A stretch of DNA of 64,000 nucleotides from Rotaria sordida (Eukaryota > Rotifera > Eurotatoria > Philodinida > Philodinidae), in assembly GCA_905250125.1 (NCBI GenBank), contig CAJNOL010000298.1, positions 43,351-107,350 on the forward strand, given 5' to 3'. This document shows positions 25,823-39,613 of the stretch, in pieces. The first letter of the stretch is position 1. Every line of letters begins with the position of its first letter. The position numbers and the translations under genes are program-made. The notes beneath the pieces were generated by a model. That model saw nothing but the letters and a program-made list of their open reading frames with translations, did no database searches and was not told the origin of the DNA.

Positions 25823-27670
25823 GTAAATTCTTTTTTTTTTTTTGTAAGAATAATACTGAAATCTTTTCGTTATAAATATACTTTAATTTATAGTCGATGT
25901 TGTAAAGATATCATTTCCTACCATGATCGTTTTATTATAAGGTTCGATGGACTTTTTCTTTTTATATTTCATTTTCTTTTCTAAATATGGTTAAATCTCG
26001 AGTGTCTTTTATAGATGTATGAAACTATTGTAAAATCAGACTATCATTTCATACTTGAGCACCATCCTTAAAAGTTTATTATCGTCGAATCATAAAAAAA
26101 AAACCGTCAAGGACCACGATAATAACGAAAAATTGAAATAGATGTTATTAGTACAGAACAAATCAATGGTGAAATTTGCTAAGATCGGGCTAAATAACGC
26201 TTCAATTTAAACAACGAATATAGTAGAATAAGTGAACCTCTCAATATTTCTGCCATTTCTTATTGTTTCGGACTGAATTCTTTTTTTCCAATAGAAACAG
26301 CATGAAATTCGCTACAAAACCGTAGAGAAGTGTTGGCTAAAAAGACACAAGTAAAACATTTATTCAACAAGTACTGGGACACAATGTATTGCTAACAGAT
26401 GGCAACAATAAAATTGAGTTTTTTCGTATTTCTTGTGTCCTTGTATTGAAATACGAGAAAGCTTTATTGTCCATGCTGTGAAGTTTGAAAAGCTAACTTA
26501 ATAATTTTCTTAACAAATGTCTTTCGTATAAAATACATATTCCTTTTTTTTAGATTTAAGAGAACAACACGTCTTTATAACTCAAGTTTTAGTGTTCTCG
26601 ACCAGACGATTTATTCAAGAGAAAACAGAAGATAAAATCTGGTTAACGGGAATCTTGTATCCGGAGAATAGACTTTTTTTCAATAGTTGTTATCGTGATC
26701 TAATTCTTCATATATATGACATTAATTCGAGTATATTTCATTGTGTGTGAAATAATGCTTTGAAGCATTTTAGCAATTGTTTATTAGTCAAAATAAACAA
26801 AAAATTGTGTTGCAAACAGAAATCTCAAAGGGCCCGGCTGAACCGAACAAAGCTGGTCAATAGGTTAACGACCTTTGATCCGACCTAGCCCATGATTTTT
26901 TTTCTTAGAAAATGACCCACCCGTGAGCCATTCATCGAATAGTTTTAATAACAGCATATGCCAATGGTTATTGTTTCAAAAGAATATTGATTCGTTCTAA
27001 TGTATACTGTGTTGTATATGATGATGAACCAGCACCGATAGTTGAAGAAAAAGTGCTAACAAAAATTAACGATTGAGAAGGTTCAGCAAAAATAGAATTA
27101 CAATTAGAAAAAGTAATTGATAATGAACGATGAGGGCTAGACAAGGACATTTTGTTGAATATAAAGAAAGTTTTGAAAATTTGATATTTTATTTAACATT
27201 CAGCCAAAGGACTGAGCTCAGTCCGACCTATTGAGATCTCTGATTGTGAATCTATGATTGAAATTTGTTAGCAATACGTTGTCAAGATACTTGTCAAATA
27301 AATGTTTTGCTTCTATTTTTTTAACACACCCTTTCCTATGATTCCATAGACAATTTCATGCTACGGTTTTTGAAAAAAAAAAGTTCAGTCCAAAACGATA
27401 ATAAATAGCAAAGAGATTGACAGATTCATTTATTTTGCTACACCTGCTATTAACTGACATTAATTGAAAGTTATCATCGAACGATTTAAATAATGTATAT
27501 ATGACAAAATTGATTTTTAATAGTAAATGAAAGAAATAATACATCATCTAATTAATCCTAGTAAAATCTAATTATATCTGCACAAAAAAATATCTTTTAC
27601 AAAGAAATATAAAAATAGAATACACGAAGAAAAAAAAAAGAACAATATTATATATCTGACATAGTTAATT
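25823..27670. other. Intergenic region between M1 peptidase 5' end and FANCI 3' end
   Basis: 1.85 kb. It contains the peptidase promoter side. A 60-codon minus ORF (26968-27150) is Ser-rich and unrecognised, so it is not called. No repeats with clear termini were found. Confidence 0.5.
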
Positions 27671-30600
27671 TTATTCATTTTGTTCTTCATCAACTTGCTC
27701 TTCTTCTTCCTCTTCTTCAGCTTGATTTTCTTGATGACTTGTTCGTAATGTTCGTTGTTCATCAGGTATACCATCCAAATTAAAACGAAAATCTCGTACA
27801 GAAGACATTTTAAATGTTTCTAATAAACGTTTCTAAAATAGAAAACAAAAACAAAAATGAAAATATATTGCAAACTATTAACATACATCTTGTTGTTTGC
27901 CTAATTCAAGTAGTGATCGTTCATATTGTTCCATTTCATAGACTAATTTTGGTACTAATGTATCTTTAAGTACACTTTTTTTCTAAAGAAAGCGAAAAAA
28001 GAAAACAAAGAGATATATATATAGTTTATTATTAAATTCAATTCTATGCCTTTTTTGGATCTTTCTTATCTGTTTTTTTCTTTTTCTTTTTGACTGTTTC
28101 TTCTTCATCATCTAATTCCAAACTCTAAAAACAAAAAAAATAAAGATTTCTTTAATTTTCTATCTTATATATATAAATTACCATTGTATAAGTTAAAAAT
28201 CCATAACAAGGTTGTTGTAATTGTGAACCAGATATTGATGCAAGTTTTTCAAATTCATCACGAATTGGTGTTTTATTTTTAATCATCTATTAGAGAGAAA
28301 GAAAAAAAATAATAATAATTGAAATTGATAACTTTGATTTATACCTGACGAGTAAATTCATCAAGAATAGTATATAATTTAGTTAATAATTTAACTATAT
28401 TAATAATTGTCATTTTATTTTTTAATCGACATTGTAAAATTTGTCCAAATGTTGTTAATGAATATGATAATTGTCCACAAAAATGTATTATTTGATCATG
28501 TGATAATATTTGAGTTTGAATTATCCATTCAAGACTATTTATCATTCGTTCTAAATCAACAATAACAATATTATTTAATATAACCATATGAGTTTTTTCA
28601 TTAATTATAGCAAAATATGGTTGATGAACAAATTTAGTCTAGGAATAAATAAAAGAAATATTTAGAATATAATTTAAAAAAAAATGAAGTTTACATCTTC
28701 TGAAACATCTTCACATTGACCATGAATATCCATAGCAATTTTACGAAGAAGTGGTGCATGATTACTAATTTTTGATGAAAGTTTAATAAGAAGACGAACT
28801 AATGCTTTACTTAGTTGATGATCCTCTAAAATAAAATATGATAATATAAGTGTAATATATTAAAATGAAGTAGATCAGAGATTCATAAATTGTGTTGTGT
28901 TACACGGATTCGTTTCACTGCGAGACCGTACTAAAATGTTTGGAGATAGAGTACCATTTGATTGAGCAATTTTCCCTTTTCTCTTGACTATATTGTTATT
29001 TTTTTAAAAGAATATATCTAGTGATAGCCATTGGTACTTGTTTTATATTTCGAAAGTCTATATATATATATATTTAATTGAGGTTTTTTAATGTAACAAA
29101 AATAAAATGAAGATTGTGACATTATAGTGTTCAAGACGAAGATGACGAAGTCTTTATTCACTCGTTAAACAATCATATTGAGTCTTATACAGTCATATTT
29201 TAATAATTCATAAAACTCAGTACTACGATTGTATGTCTCCGTGACTGTATACGAAACAATAAGATCATACTAGTAAGTTTCCACACAAAGTGCACAACTG
29301 TTCTTTCTTTACTATTGATTCTAGCTTGTTAATATCTGACTCTTGACATTTCATACGCTTAAGTAGATACTGTACAATGTTTGCTAAAAAATCATAAGAT
29401 TGTAGAAGATTCTAGATTTATTGTAATCATGTTAAGATTTCCTCGGTAATAGGCACACATACACAAACTTATTCAACATTATCTATACAGATATGAAGAA
29501 ATATGAAGTTAAACTGAGACTGTACATAATGATGTGATATATCTTAGAACATATATTATGATAAAATATGAACATTTAAGCAAAAGTTTAATTGAAAGAA
29601 TTAAGTGGTTAAAGAAAGTAAAACTTAAATGGACTATTTTACAGACATTCACTATGATTTTTACTTTTGATTATAAACAACGTGATCTTTGAGAATAAAA
29701 TTTTTTCATGCACTCTTACAATAAATACCTATCGCTTCGATTGGTAAGCTCTAGGTACATAAAGTGAGTTTATCGAAAAAGTTATTCATCATACCGTATT
29801 TTCCTTGCATACAAGTTGAACTAGCCCATTCAGCAAATGATTGATATTCATTTCGATCAATATGTTCTCCATCTTTTAATGCTAATTCAAGAATATCAGC
29901 AACATAAATTAATGCTTTTAAACAACCCGATGCTTTTGCTGTTGATCCATCAACACCAGCTGTTTCTATTATTCGATTATATTCACCTTCAATTCGTTTA
30001 TAAATTGCCTAATTTTTATTAAAAATATTTTCTTTCTTATCATTAAAAAAATTTGATATTTTTTACTTTAAAACTTTCAGCAAAACGAGCTGTTTGAGGA
30101 TCAGTTTGACTATAACTTATATTTGAATCAATTGCATCAGAATCACCAGATAATATTTTCATTGCACTATCAATCATTGAAGCTGCTGCACCACGAAAAT
30201 TATTTACAATAATTTTCCATATTTCTACAATTAATTGTAAAATTTGTTCTGTTAATATAATATTCATATCTTTTGTTACAGCTTGATATAAAATTCTATT
30301 CAATTTAAAAAAAATTAAAAATTAATATTTTTATTTTTCTTTTATCTTTTAACATACGCATGAAGATCAATTAACATCATTTGTAATTTTTCTTGTCGCA
30401 TATTTTCAGCATCAAAATAATATTTAATACCATTTGATGTAATCGAACGTAATTTTGATAAACAACATCGCATAACATATGTACGATAATTTATATCATC
30501 AATAAGTAAATCAATATCAATATTATGATTTGATGTATCTAAATCAGCATTAAACATTTTCGACCATAAAATTGAATGTAAAAATCTTTTTAAACATGTA

Positions 30601-33600
30601 AATGAAATAAGTTTTCCTGTTGTTGGCAAACGTAATTTTGCTTTAGACATTTTATCATAAAGACGAGATTCTTGATCAATTGATTTTAAAATACATGCAG
30701 TTGATTCTCTATAAAAAAAAAAAAAAAAAAAAAATTAAATTTTACAATAAAAGAACTCGTTTATTGAACTTACGACTCTTTCATTCGCATAAATTTATAT
30801 TCAATAAGAACATTACATATATCAATACAAAGTGTATACATTTGTGGACTAGTTTTATCATCAGGTAAACCTTTTACCTAAAATTGATTTTTCGAAATAA
30901 ATTAAAAAAAAACAGAGATCATATTTGAAACTGAACCGACTAGTTTTTCTATTGATTTTTAGAACACTAAAGCTGGCATATTCTATTTGCTTTTAACGAT
31001 TTTCATAGTTTTAATGATGAAGAGAGATATGAGCCTGAAAGTCTCCAACTGACAAATCTCTGTTCGTCATCACCAAAGTCCCACATTCAAAGTTGGCCAG
31101 GCATTAGAAATTAATGTCGGTCTAAACTAAAGATTTGTCATCTTGAAATTTCGAGTTCACTTTTCTGAACTACTTTTAACCGACTCTCATAAAATCCTAA
31201 TAGCTAGTAGTTTTCAGTTCATGTTTTCATTGCAAAATATTAGAAAAGATTCTGTTCTATTGTCAAGAAACCTTATTATTACTGAAAAACGTCAGCCACA
31301 GCGTAATATAGATGGTGTTCAATATTAGTTGTTGGAAGTTACTAGATGAAACGTTTTGAAAAAATAAAAACTTCGTTCGTTTTCAATGTTAGTACATATG
31401 AAACTTGACCTGACTAAAATAGAAGTTGTTACTATTAGAAACTGTAAGAGTTATATGAGGATTAAGTCAAGAATTTCAATCGATTGGTCGAATAAAAAAA
31501 AACTCGAGGAGTTCCAAGTATGACAAAGATTTGTTTGTTAAACTTACACCAACTGAATCAGTAAATTCATCATCATCAAATAAAATAATTAATCGTTTAA
31601 ATATATCGGTTGCTTTTTTTAAATAAACTGATACATCAGGATCTTCATCGAATATTTTCGAATTTGCTTTTAATAAACAATCAGCACGATGTAAACAAAG
31701 ACATAAACAATGAAGTAAATGTGCCTAAAGAAAAATCAATATTAAATAGTTTTATAAAAAAAAAAAGAAAGATTGTGTTCTTACAAAAGGTTCCACAGCT
31801 TGTATTTTATCATCACGTTCAATTAAACACAAAGATACATTTAATGTACATTTATCGCCAATTGGTTCATAGTATAATGCAATCTATATTCAAGCATAAA
31901 ACTTTTTAGTTTAGTATTTATCATAAAAATAATGTTAAATTACTATTGATGAGATCGAACAAGTAAATAGAGATGATCAAAATACTCAAAACATTCGTAC
32001 TCGATGATTTAGTACTCATATGATTAATAAATGAGCCAGAAAAAATTCAATGTAAATCTGGCAAATAGCTGTGTAGAATTATTCACATTCTGATCGAGAT
32101 ATAGAACGTGTCTTTCCTTTCCCAACAATAGATATGATGTGCCATGAAAATATGACAGAATACACTGTTTTGACAACTACAGACGAAAGAAAAGTTTAAA
32201 AATTTTTGTCCTTTTACTATAGGATGTTGTCAAACAACAACATCTCTATTTTTATGGCCCAGATTTACTGAATAATCCTTGATACGAAAAAATTCTCATG
32301 CTTTGGATGTTCTTTTACGGCATTTCAAGTGGATCTAGCCATCTTCTCAGTGAAAAGTGTTTTTTTTCTCTCATAAATGTATGAATATGTGTATGGAAAT
32401 ATGTTAAAATAATTAACAGATTGTCAAAAAACTATATATCATCACTACAAGTCAACCCTTCACGATGTATTGACTCAATGTTGTCAAATGGCAACATTCT
32501 ATTGAAAAGGATTAAATCAAAAAAAAAAAAGATTTTTCTAATTGTTTAATATTTGTTTCTTTACCTGAGAAATGAGCATATCAAGAATAGGTGCCATTAG
32601 AATTGGACTTTTACGAAGAATAGGTAATAAACCCTATGAAATAAAACTAATTCTAATAAAAAAAATTCTCTTTAATTTTATCTCATACTTCATAAACAGT
32701 TAATCGAACATCATATTGTTGAGTAAGACTTCGTCTTAATTGCATTAATAATTCAATACATTGTCCTTCAGTTGAACGTTGTGTTGAATTAATTGTATTC
32801 ATTTGTGTTGCACCACGCTACAAAGAAACAAAAAAGATTAAAATATATCTCGCTTTTTTTTTTCTTTCAAAAATTAAATCTAATAAATTTACTTCTACTA
32901 AAGAAAACATTGTCATTTGACTAGCTTGAGCAGCTGGTGGTCGTATTAACCATTTAGCATGTTTTAATAAAATTAAATATCCATCAACAGCCATACGACG
33001 ACAATCAAGACGACTAGAATATTTAATTTAAAATTATGATTCAAATCATTTAAATACTTACGGACGATACATAGCTTTTCGAAGTAATTGAAAATATGTT
33101 TCACGAAATGGTGTATTACCACTTAATTTAATAATTGGTTTAAATGCATCAATCACATCATGTGCTAAATCATAACGCATTAATAAAATTTGATCAAGAC
33201 GATCTTTTAATTGTTCAGGCCATTTTACAAATCGATGGCTATTCGTTTTCATTACATCATATAATTGTTCTAAAAATATTTATATATAAAATTTTTAAAG
33301 AAAAAAAGAAATATTAAATTTTTTTTTGTTTTTTGCTTTTTGAAAATATACCAACAAAATGTTTAACAGTACGATCATTTGTTTTAGCTTCAAGAATTCG
33401 ATCAAATAAACGATGTATAATATCTTCTTGAATAGATTTATGTAACTAAAAATTATTTTAATATTTTTTTAATAATAAATTAAAACTATAGAAATCATAC
33501 TCGAACAATATCTGAAAGCCATTTCGATGCCAATGTTTTTAATAATTCAATAACTGAAAATGATGATTCATTATTTAACATTGGTGATTGACTATATTCA

Positions 33601-36047
33601 TCAAGTAATTGAAAACAAAAATCAATTAAACCCGAAAGAATTAAATCACCACCAAATAAACTTAAAAAGAAATATTAAACTCAAAAAACAAGAAATCAAA
33701 TATTTCATTTTTTTTGTATTTTACTCTTTTTTTGCAAGTTGTAATAAATAATCTCGATAAAAATCATTATAATTTATTTTTGTAAATAGTATAAGCCAAA
33801 AAGCTTCATTATTTTTTTCAAATGTTTGACAAACAAGATCAAATGATGTTTTAAGTTGTTTTATAAACTAAATAATAAAAATAAATTATTATTACAATGA
33901 TATTTTTTATTTGTGGATGTAGTCATTAGTCGAATGATTATTCATTGAAAATTACTAAAATAATTGCATCTACTATTTATTCTTTCACAGTTCGTTTACT
34001 GACTGTAAAAGAATCAATGGTAAATGCTATTATTCTAGTAATTTTCGATAAATAATCATTTGACCAATAGTTTTCTACGTTTTTATTTGATTTACTTTTC
34101 CTTTTATTGTTCGATCTTTTGGTAAAGCAAATATAAATGCAAGACAAAATGGAGAAAATATTTTTGATACATCATTACTTTGAATTTTCTATATGAGAAA
34201 AGAAATAAATAAATAACAAAAAAAAAAATAAACATATAAGAATAATTCTACTTTAAACGTTCGTAATAATGTCATACCAAGATCAGGTGATAATTCAATA
34301 GTATTTAGAATATGTACAATACAAAGACGAATATTTGATGTATATTGTTTGTTACTAGAATTATTCAAATAAAAATAATAAAATGAAATAATAATAAATA
34401 TTAATTTACTCATTTGATTTTGAATCAAGATTAATAAAATATTGTATTAAACGATCAAAAATATATCCACTACAACTTGTTATTTCATTTTCTAAACGAT
34501 TATCAATACATAATTGAAGAATATTTAAAACAAATATTGGTAATTGATCAATTGATGATTCAAAATCAATTGTAAACATTATATCAATAAATGTACGTTT
34601 TTCATTATCAGCAAATGGAAGTGTTCTAAAAAACCCCCCAGAAAAGAAAAAGATTGCTCATTTTGATCGATACATTTTCGAATAATTTTATTTACTTTAT
34701 CACAGCCATAAGACTAGCATAATTATCTTCTGTCCATCTAAATATCAAATATAACATTTAAAGAAATTTTAGATTCTTTTATTTTTACGTTGTATTTCCT
34801 AATTGTTGAACAATAGTTTGACACATCGATGCTGCTAATAATGAACCTGATTGAGTTTCATCACGTTTAACTAATTGTAAATAAATACTTCGTAAAAGTT
34901 CAATCATACTAAACAAAAAAAAAGATAAGGGAATTTATGTATAAGAACAAAATCTCTTCCATGAATAACGAACATATCAGCATTTGTTGTTGATTCAATT
35001 AATTTTTCGATTATTTCATGTGTTATATCGAGCAATGCTTCCGATGATATATTATCAAGCTGAATACAGAAGAAAAATATAGAAGAAAATACATTATTTC
35101 TTTTTTTACATAAATGATCATAAGACCAACAATCTTTGTAAATACAAGATGATGAACAGTAGATGCTGATGATGTAACAACAATTTGAATAGTTTTTTTG
35201 ATAAATGTTGGAAGAATTGTAGCATCATTAGTTTCGTCTAGACATTCTATAATTAAAAACAACAGATTTTCGTTCTTCAGAAGTTTTCTTTCTTGAAAAG
35301 TTTCATAAAAGAAGTTATTTGTTTCCTTTTTTTTATTGTTCAACATCATGGGAAATATGGAAAATTTATTTTTTTAATCTACACATGTGTAAGAACTTCA
35401 ACTATTTTCAAACTGATTTATTTAATCATTTTTTAGGTGAATTTCTATCGCCATCGAATGCTGATATATCAATTTTTTTTTTTGTCTATCACTTCATAGT
35501 AAACTTGAAATAATCAAAAACAATGCACTGCCGACTATAGCTTCCATATATTCAATTTTATGGTTCTAGTGGAATCGTCAGGATTGAACGGATCGATGAC
35601 TTAAGAGACCAAACGGAAAATTTTTGCTCAAATTTATCTTAATTTCAGTGAAACAATTGAAATAATCAATCAGCTTGAATTCAATCTCTTATTATACACA
35701 TGTAATTTACAATATCATCCAAAGTATTTTTTTTTATGCTTTCTATTCGATTCAAGCTGGATGGTCTTTGATTGTCATTTATAAAAATTTACATATCCAC
35801 CTTTCAAATATTGTTTAAAAATATCAAATGGTCGAGAATCTGCACTGTTTGCATCAATTGATGATCGAAATTTATTGATAAACTAAATAAAAAAAAATTG
35901 TCGTTTTTTTTTCTCTATTAAAAAAACCGAATCGAATATTTTTATTTGTTTCACCATATCGAAATGATCACTAGTATTTATAGTTGAATTGGTCGTTTTT
36001 TGACGTTTTGACATTGTATCATTATTATCAATTTGTGTTCTTTTCAT
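27671..36047 (-). CDS. FANCI: Fanconi anaemia group I protein (FANCI) homologue
   Basis: 28 exons on the minus strand: 36047-35955, 35882-35801, 35246-35131, 35059-34974, 34908-34789, 34737-34696, 34625-34410, 34354-34252, 34188-34096, 33867-33725, 33660-33501, 33445-33352, 33269-33062, 33013-32893, 32817-32689, 32633-32565, 31883-31785, 31724-31548, 30877-30774, 30708-30358, 30295-30067, 30008-29795, 28825-28695, 28638-28345, 28286-28182, 28124-28050, 27982-27887, 27832-27671. The total is 1,303 residues (human FANCI 1,328). Landmarks: LLRKAMYRPRLDCRRMAVDG, aligning with the region around the human monoubiquitinated Lys; an SQ/TQ-containing stretch just after it; VLRDL-like RKIAMDIHGQCEDV; and the family C-terminal signature ETFKMSSVRDFRF before an acidic tail. 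FANCI forms the ID2 clamp with FANCD2 for DNA interstrand crosslink repair. The ATG directly follows an acceptor (ctttag), suggesting a 5' UTR intron. Confidence 0.9.
28826..29794. other. 969-bp FANCI intron
   Basis: AT-rich, with no coding signal and no clear inverted termini. Confidence 0.6.
30919..31523. mobile_element. TIR element in a FANCI intron, family shared with 58046-58100
   Basis: The left end tcatatttgaaactgaaccg and the inverted right end tcatacttggaactcctcga form a divergent terminal inverted repeat. The same termini recur as a near-solo hairpin in the RANBP9 intron. It has no ORF of note and lies in intron 30878-31547. Confidence 0.5.
32209..32512. mobile_element. Possible small TIR element in a FANCI intron
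   Basis: Ends resemble each other inverted: left tccttttactataggatgtt, right (inverted) tccttttcaatagaatgtt. About 300 bp long, inside the long intron 31884-32564. The flanking target site is unclear, so this is tentative. Confidence 0.35.
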
Positions 36048-36962
36048 CTAAAGAAATATACAAAAAGTAGATGTTGAAGAAATTTTCTTTTGTTTTTTTT
36101 TGATTTCTCTGGTAAATATATGTGCATAAGATATATTAGAAATAAACATAGACGACGCAAACTAAACTTTCTAAAAGAAGCAATGAATGTTTTTAAACGG
36201 ATAATTATAAAAAATATTTCACTTTAAGTCTAGCACTAATCAGTTTATTTCTTTTCACAATATTTTTTTTTTCGATACATATTCATTTACGACGGTATCT
36301 AAACTAAATCAATTTCAAAACAACATTCAACATAAACTAAAGATAAACTAGATAGTCTCTCTTGATCTGTTGCGGTGTGGGTGGATGCTGAGAAGATTAA
36401 CATCTATATTCACCATCTCAAGATGACGGCACTAATGTTGCATCATCAGTTTTATCTAATATAATTGTTTCATTTGTATTCACAATAGCTGTATTATTAC
36501 ATGCATTACATTTTTCTTATAGAGAACTTTTTGATTTTTTTTTGTGAAATAATAAGAAACTTTACTTTGTTTTAGATATTTGACTAATAAATTAGAAATT
36601 AATCGCAAAGTTATAAAAGACTAAAAAGAATATAAAACAGAGAAGACTAATAGGCATCTTCTGTCTAGCGTGGATTAAAAACAAAAGACAAGAAGAATGG
36701 TCTTTGTATTTCTCCAATCACATGATATTTTAATCAATTGGCCTTCAACTTCTATAATAAACACAGATGTCAGATATATGTAAGAAAAATGTGATCATAA
36801 AGATAGAATAAAACAAATTTCTAGTTCTGTGCATCAATCTCTCCATATTAATCATCAGACTAGGGAGATATTAAAGGAAACAATCACCTCTTAATGCATC
36901 ACCTATTTTTTTTGTACGAAAAGTAATTGCATCCTATTGCTTCGCTGATGCGCTGCTTATGA
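36048..36962. other. FANCI upstream region with a ~0.8-kb insertion relative to the 53.6-kb paralogous copy
   Basis: Sequence next to the FANCI start (to ~36146) and next to the DUF3605 pseudogene (from ~36962) is similar to adjoining sequence at 53.62-53.73 kb. The intervening ~815 bp have no counterpart there. No terminal repeats were recognised. Confidence 0.5.
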
Positions 36963-37372
36963 AAATAGATATTAAACGAGATGGGTTGAAACAACAAAGT
37001 TTTGGAGAACTTTGAATGAAATTTTTTATTTATAACTTCTTCAATTATTTTCTCTGGTTCTTTTGGTTTTGGATCACACCATATAAGCTAATGTTGAATA
37101 CCATCAGCTAAATAATATAGAAAAGCATCTGATATTAAAACTGGTTCTTTAATTAAGTTCACACTTGGAATAGCAATACGTTCTTGATTAGATTTATCCA
37201 AATCTATATCCCATTTAAAATAACGAATGCGAATGAAGTCGATCTATATTCTTTCGAAACTAACTTTTGATGTTCAATATAACGTTGAGTATATTGTTTA
37301 TCATGGCAAAATGGATGTTTTTGTCCATTTCCAAGCCATTTTATTAAATCATTCATTTTCATTGGCTTATAA
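36963..37372 (-). pseudogene. Broken DUF3605 gene copy
   Basis: Minus-strand sequence parallels the intact DUF3605 ORF at 53659-54204 over most of its length (for example RYIEHQKLVSKEY, DLDKSNQERIAIP and WCDPKPKEPEKIIEEVI). Two lesions are visible. A 7-bp deletion at about 37240 shifts the frame. A TAG at 37088-37090 replaces the Trp codon of the HWLIW motif. Start and end are also eroded. It lies directly upstream of the intact FANCI gene, in the same order and orientation as the second locus. Confidence 0.85.
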
Positions 37373-39600
37373 AATTAACACGTTACGTGTTAGGTAAGCG
37401 TTTTTTTCGATCATCAAATTTATTAAAAATGAAAATGAGTAAGAGTGTGGGTGCAGGTGTGGCTGAGACCTTCTCTTCACTCACTCACATCCACATCAAA
37501 TCTTTTCGAATCGCAGTTTTGTTTTCCTACATTATTTATAAAAAAAAGACATCTTCAGATAAATTGAATTGAAGATCACAGAAGAGACTTATTTGAATTT
37601 CATGAATTCTACACATTTTGAATTTAGGAAACCTAAAAATTCATGACAGAAACGAAGTCATTGAAAGAAAACAAACATAATTCTAAGAAATTCAAGAACC
37701 GAAGAAATTGTAGGAGCTGTCAAAACTTGAGGAGCTCTAAGAAAGCTCTGAAGTCAGAATAGTTGTACAATCATCCGATGAGCACCAGTAGACTTTTATA
37801 ACTAAAAGCAATGAATAAGAAGGGATTTTGATGTATTTTTACTCTGACACTTATGTTAATCTTTAGATAGAGTGAATGCAATTTAACTTGTCGGAAATCG
37901 ATGTTTTCTGAATAGAGGCGTACTTAAGAGAAGATGAATGATTTATTCGATTGATGAAACAATTGGTTAACGCTAAAAAGTTCTCTAGTTTTCTCACATA
38001 GAAGGGAATGTCCTAATTTAAGTGAGCACAAGACTTGTACGATAATGAACCGGACATTTTGTATGAGATTTTAGATCATTTAATCGGTCTCCCCACTATC
38101 GATGTATATGTTTATTTGTGTCGAAACAAGTCTATTTTGCATTTAACGTTTACATGAGAGATTGTGCTACTTATGTTAATATTTTTTTTTTGTATCAAAA
38201 CGCGTCTGAATCGTATTTCATGTGCATTTGAAAACGCAAAGATCGAACACGGCTAGCCGCAAAAAAATGCATGATTGGAGATGCATTTGAAACGAAACTA
38301 CGATCGAATGCTGCCGGAATTGAAATCGTATCTAGACGCGCTCGACTTAATACATGGGGAATTTGAAAAAAATTATTGCAAAATAAATCATATATCTATG
38401 AAATATTGTTTTATTTTTAAAACATGTGCACTTTTTTTCTTTTGATAGAAAAATTTGTCCCTAGTTTCTCTGAAATCACAAAACTTTTAATACTATCGAA
38501 GATTGAAAACTTATTAATTGCTTATCTTATTTTATTCAATAATGTATATTGATTTTCTCTTTGTTTTTCGTCGTGAAATAAATATATCTCAATGAGATTA
38601 TCTGAGAGTAACCGCTTGAAATTGATGAACAAAGCTATTTACAAAGATATCTAACTTGATAACAAAATAACACTGGACAAAATTGAGATTAAAAGTTGTC
38701 AAAAAACCAAATCGGCTTTATCAATAAATTTAGTATTTTTTATTGTTATAATTAATCTTTTTGATGCCACGAAATGCGAATATGATAAGCGTGCAAAAAC
38801 AAAAGAAGAACATGTACAATGAACTACAAATATCAAGTAACACAGCTAGCAGCAAAAATTTGTCAAAAGAAGTCTTGAAATTTTACAACTAATGATCGTG
38901 AAAAAGTTTCTCGTGCGCATCGATGTAATGCTTGTTTCTTGCACTGATTGTGAATATAAACGAATAAAATATAGACTTTTTGGTATTCCATAATTACTTG
39001 TTCTGTTAATTGACAGATACTAAATAAAAAGACTCAGATGAAGTTATTCAAAACTCAATATACAGAATATACTAAAAATAGTTTAACTTGATCTTCAATT
39101 AAATAACAATAAACAGACAGTGTGCAGAACATCCTGTACGAATACTTTATCAATGTATTCTTAAAGAAATGCATGCTGTCAGTAAAGGATAAACTTTTTT
39201 GCATATGAAATTCCATTTATTTCGCAGAACTCTATTTTATAGACCCTTTGGAATAATTATTTGTCATCTTCATCCAGATACGGTTTAAACAAGAAACGTG
39301 TCCAGACGCGTTCAAACAACTTCACCAACTACGTGCTGATGCGGTTCCAACAAGAAATGTGTGTATAGACGCGATTCAAATGTCTTTTTAAAATGTATCC
39401 AATTGTGTTTGGCTATCGTTTCCCAACCGCATGCAAATGTAGTACTGACAAAAGACATAACTAGACATGCTTCATATGAAATTCTTTTTAACTAACTTTT
39501 AACGCGTCAATTTTGCTTTGTGTGTTTACATTGCTACGGGTAGTTAATAATAATGTGTGCTTCGATCATAAGTTGCGACTTGGATATAAAAGGAAATGTT
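37373..39600. other. Gene-poor region
   Basis: 2.2 kb without a supported gene. It contains scattered repeats of an acgcg-bearing motif around 38.2-38.35 and 39.29-39.43 kb that may be decayed transposon ends. Termini could not be defined. Confidence 0.4.
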
Positions 39601-39613
39601 ACGCGAAAAATAA

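Noticed and set aside
26968..27150. 60-codon Ser-rich minus ORF
   Set aside because: No recognisable domain or neighbouring exon; length is expected by chance.
28826..29794. Search for a TIR element in the long FANCI intron
   Set aside because: No convincing inverted ends were found.
38161..39440. Scattered acgcg-containing similar motifs suggesting a transposon
   Set aside because: Could not define matching termini or a target duplication by eye.
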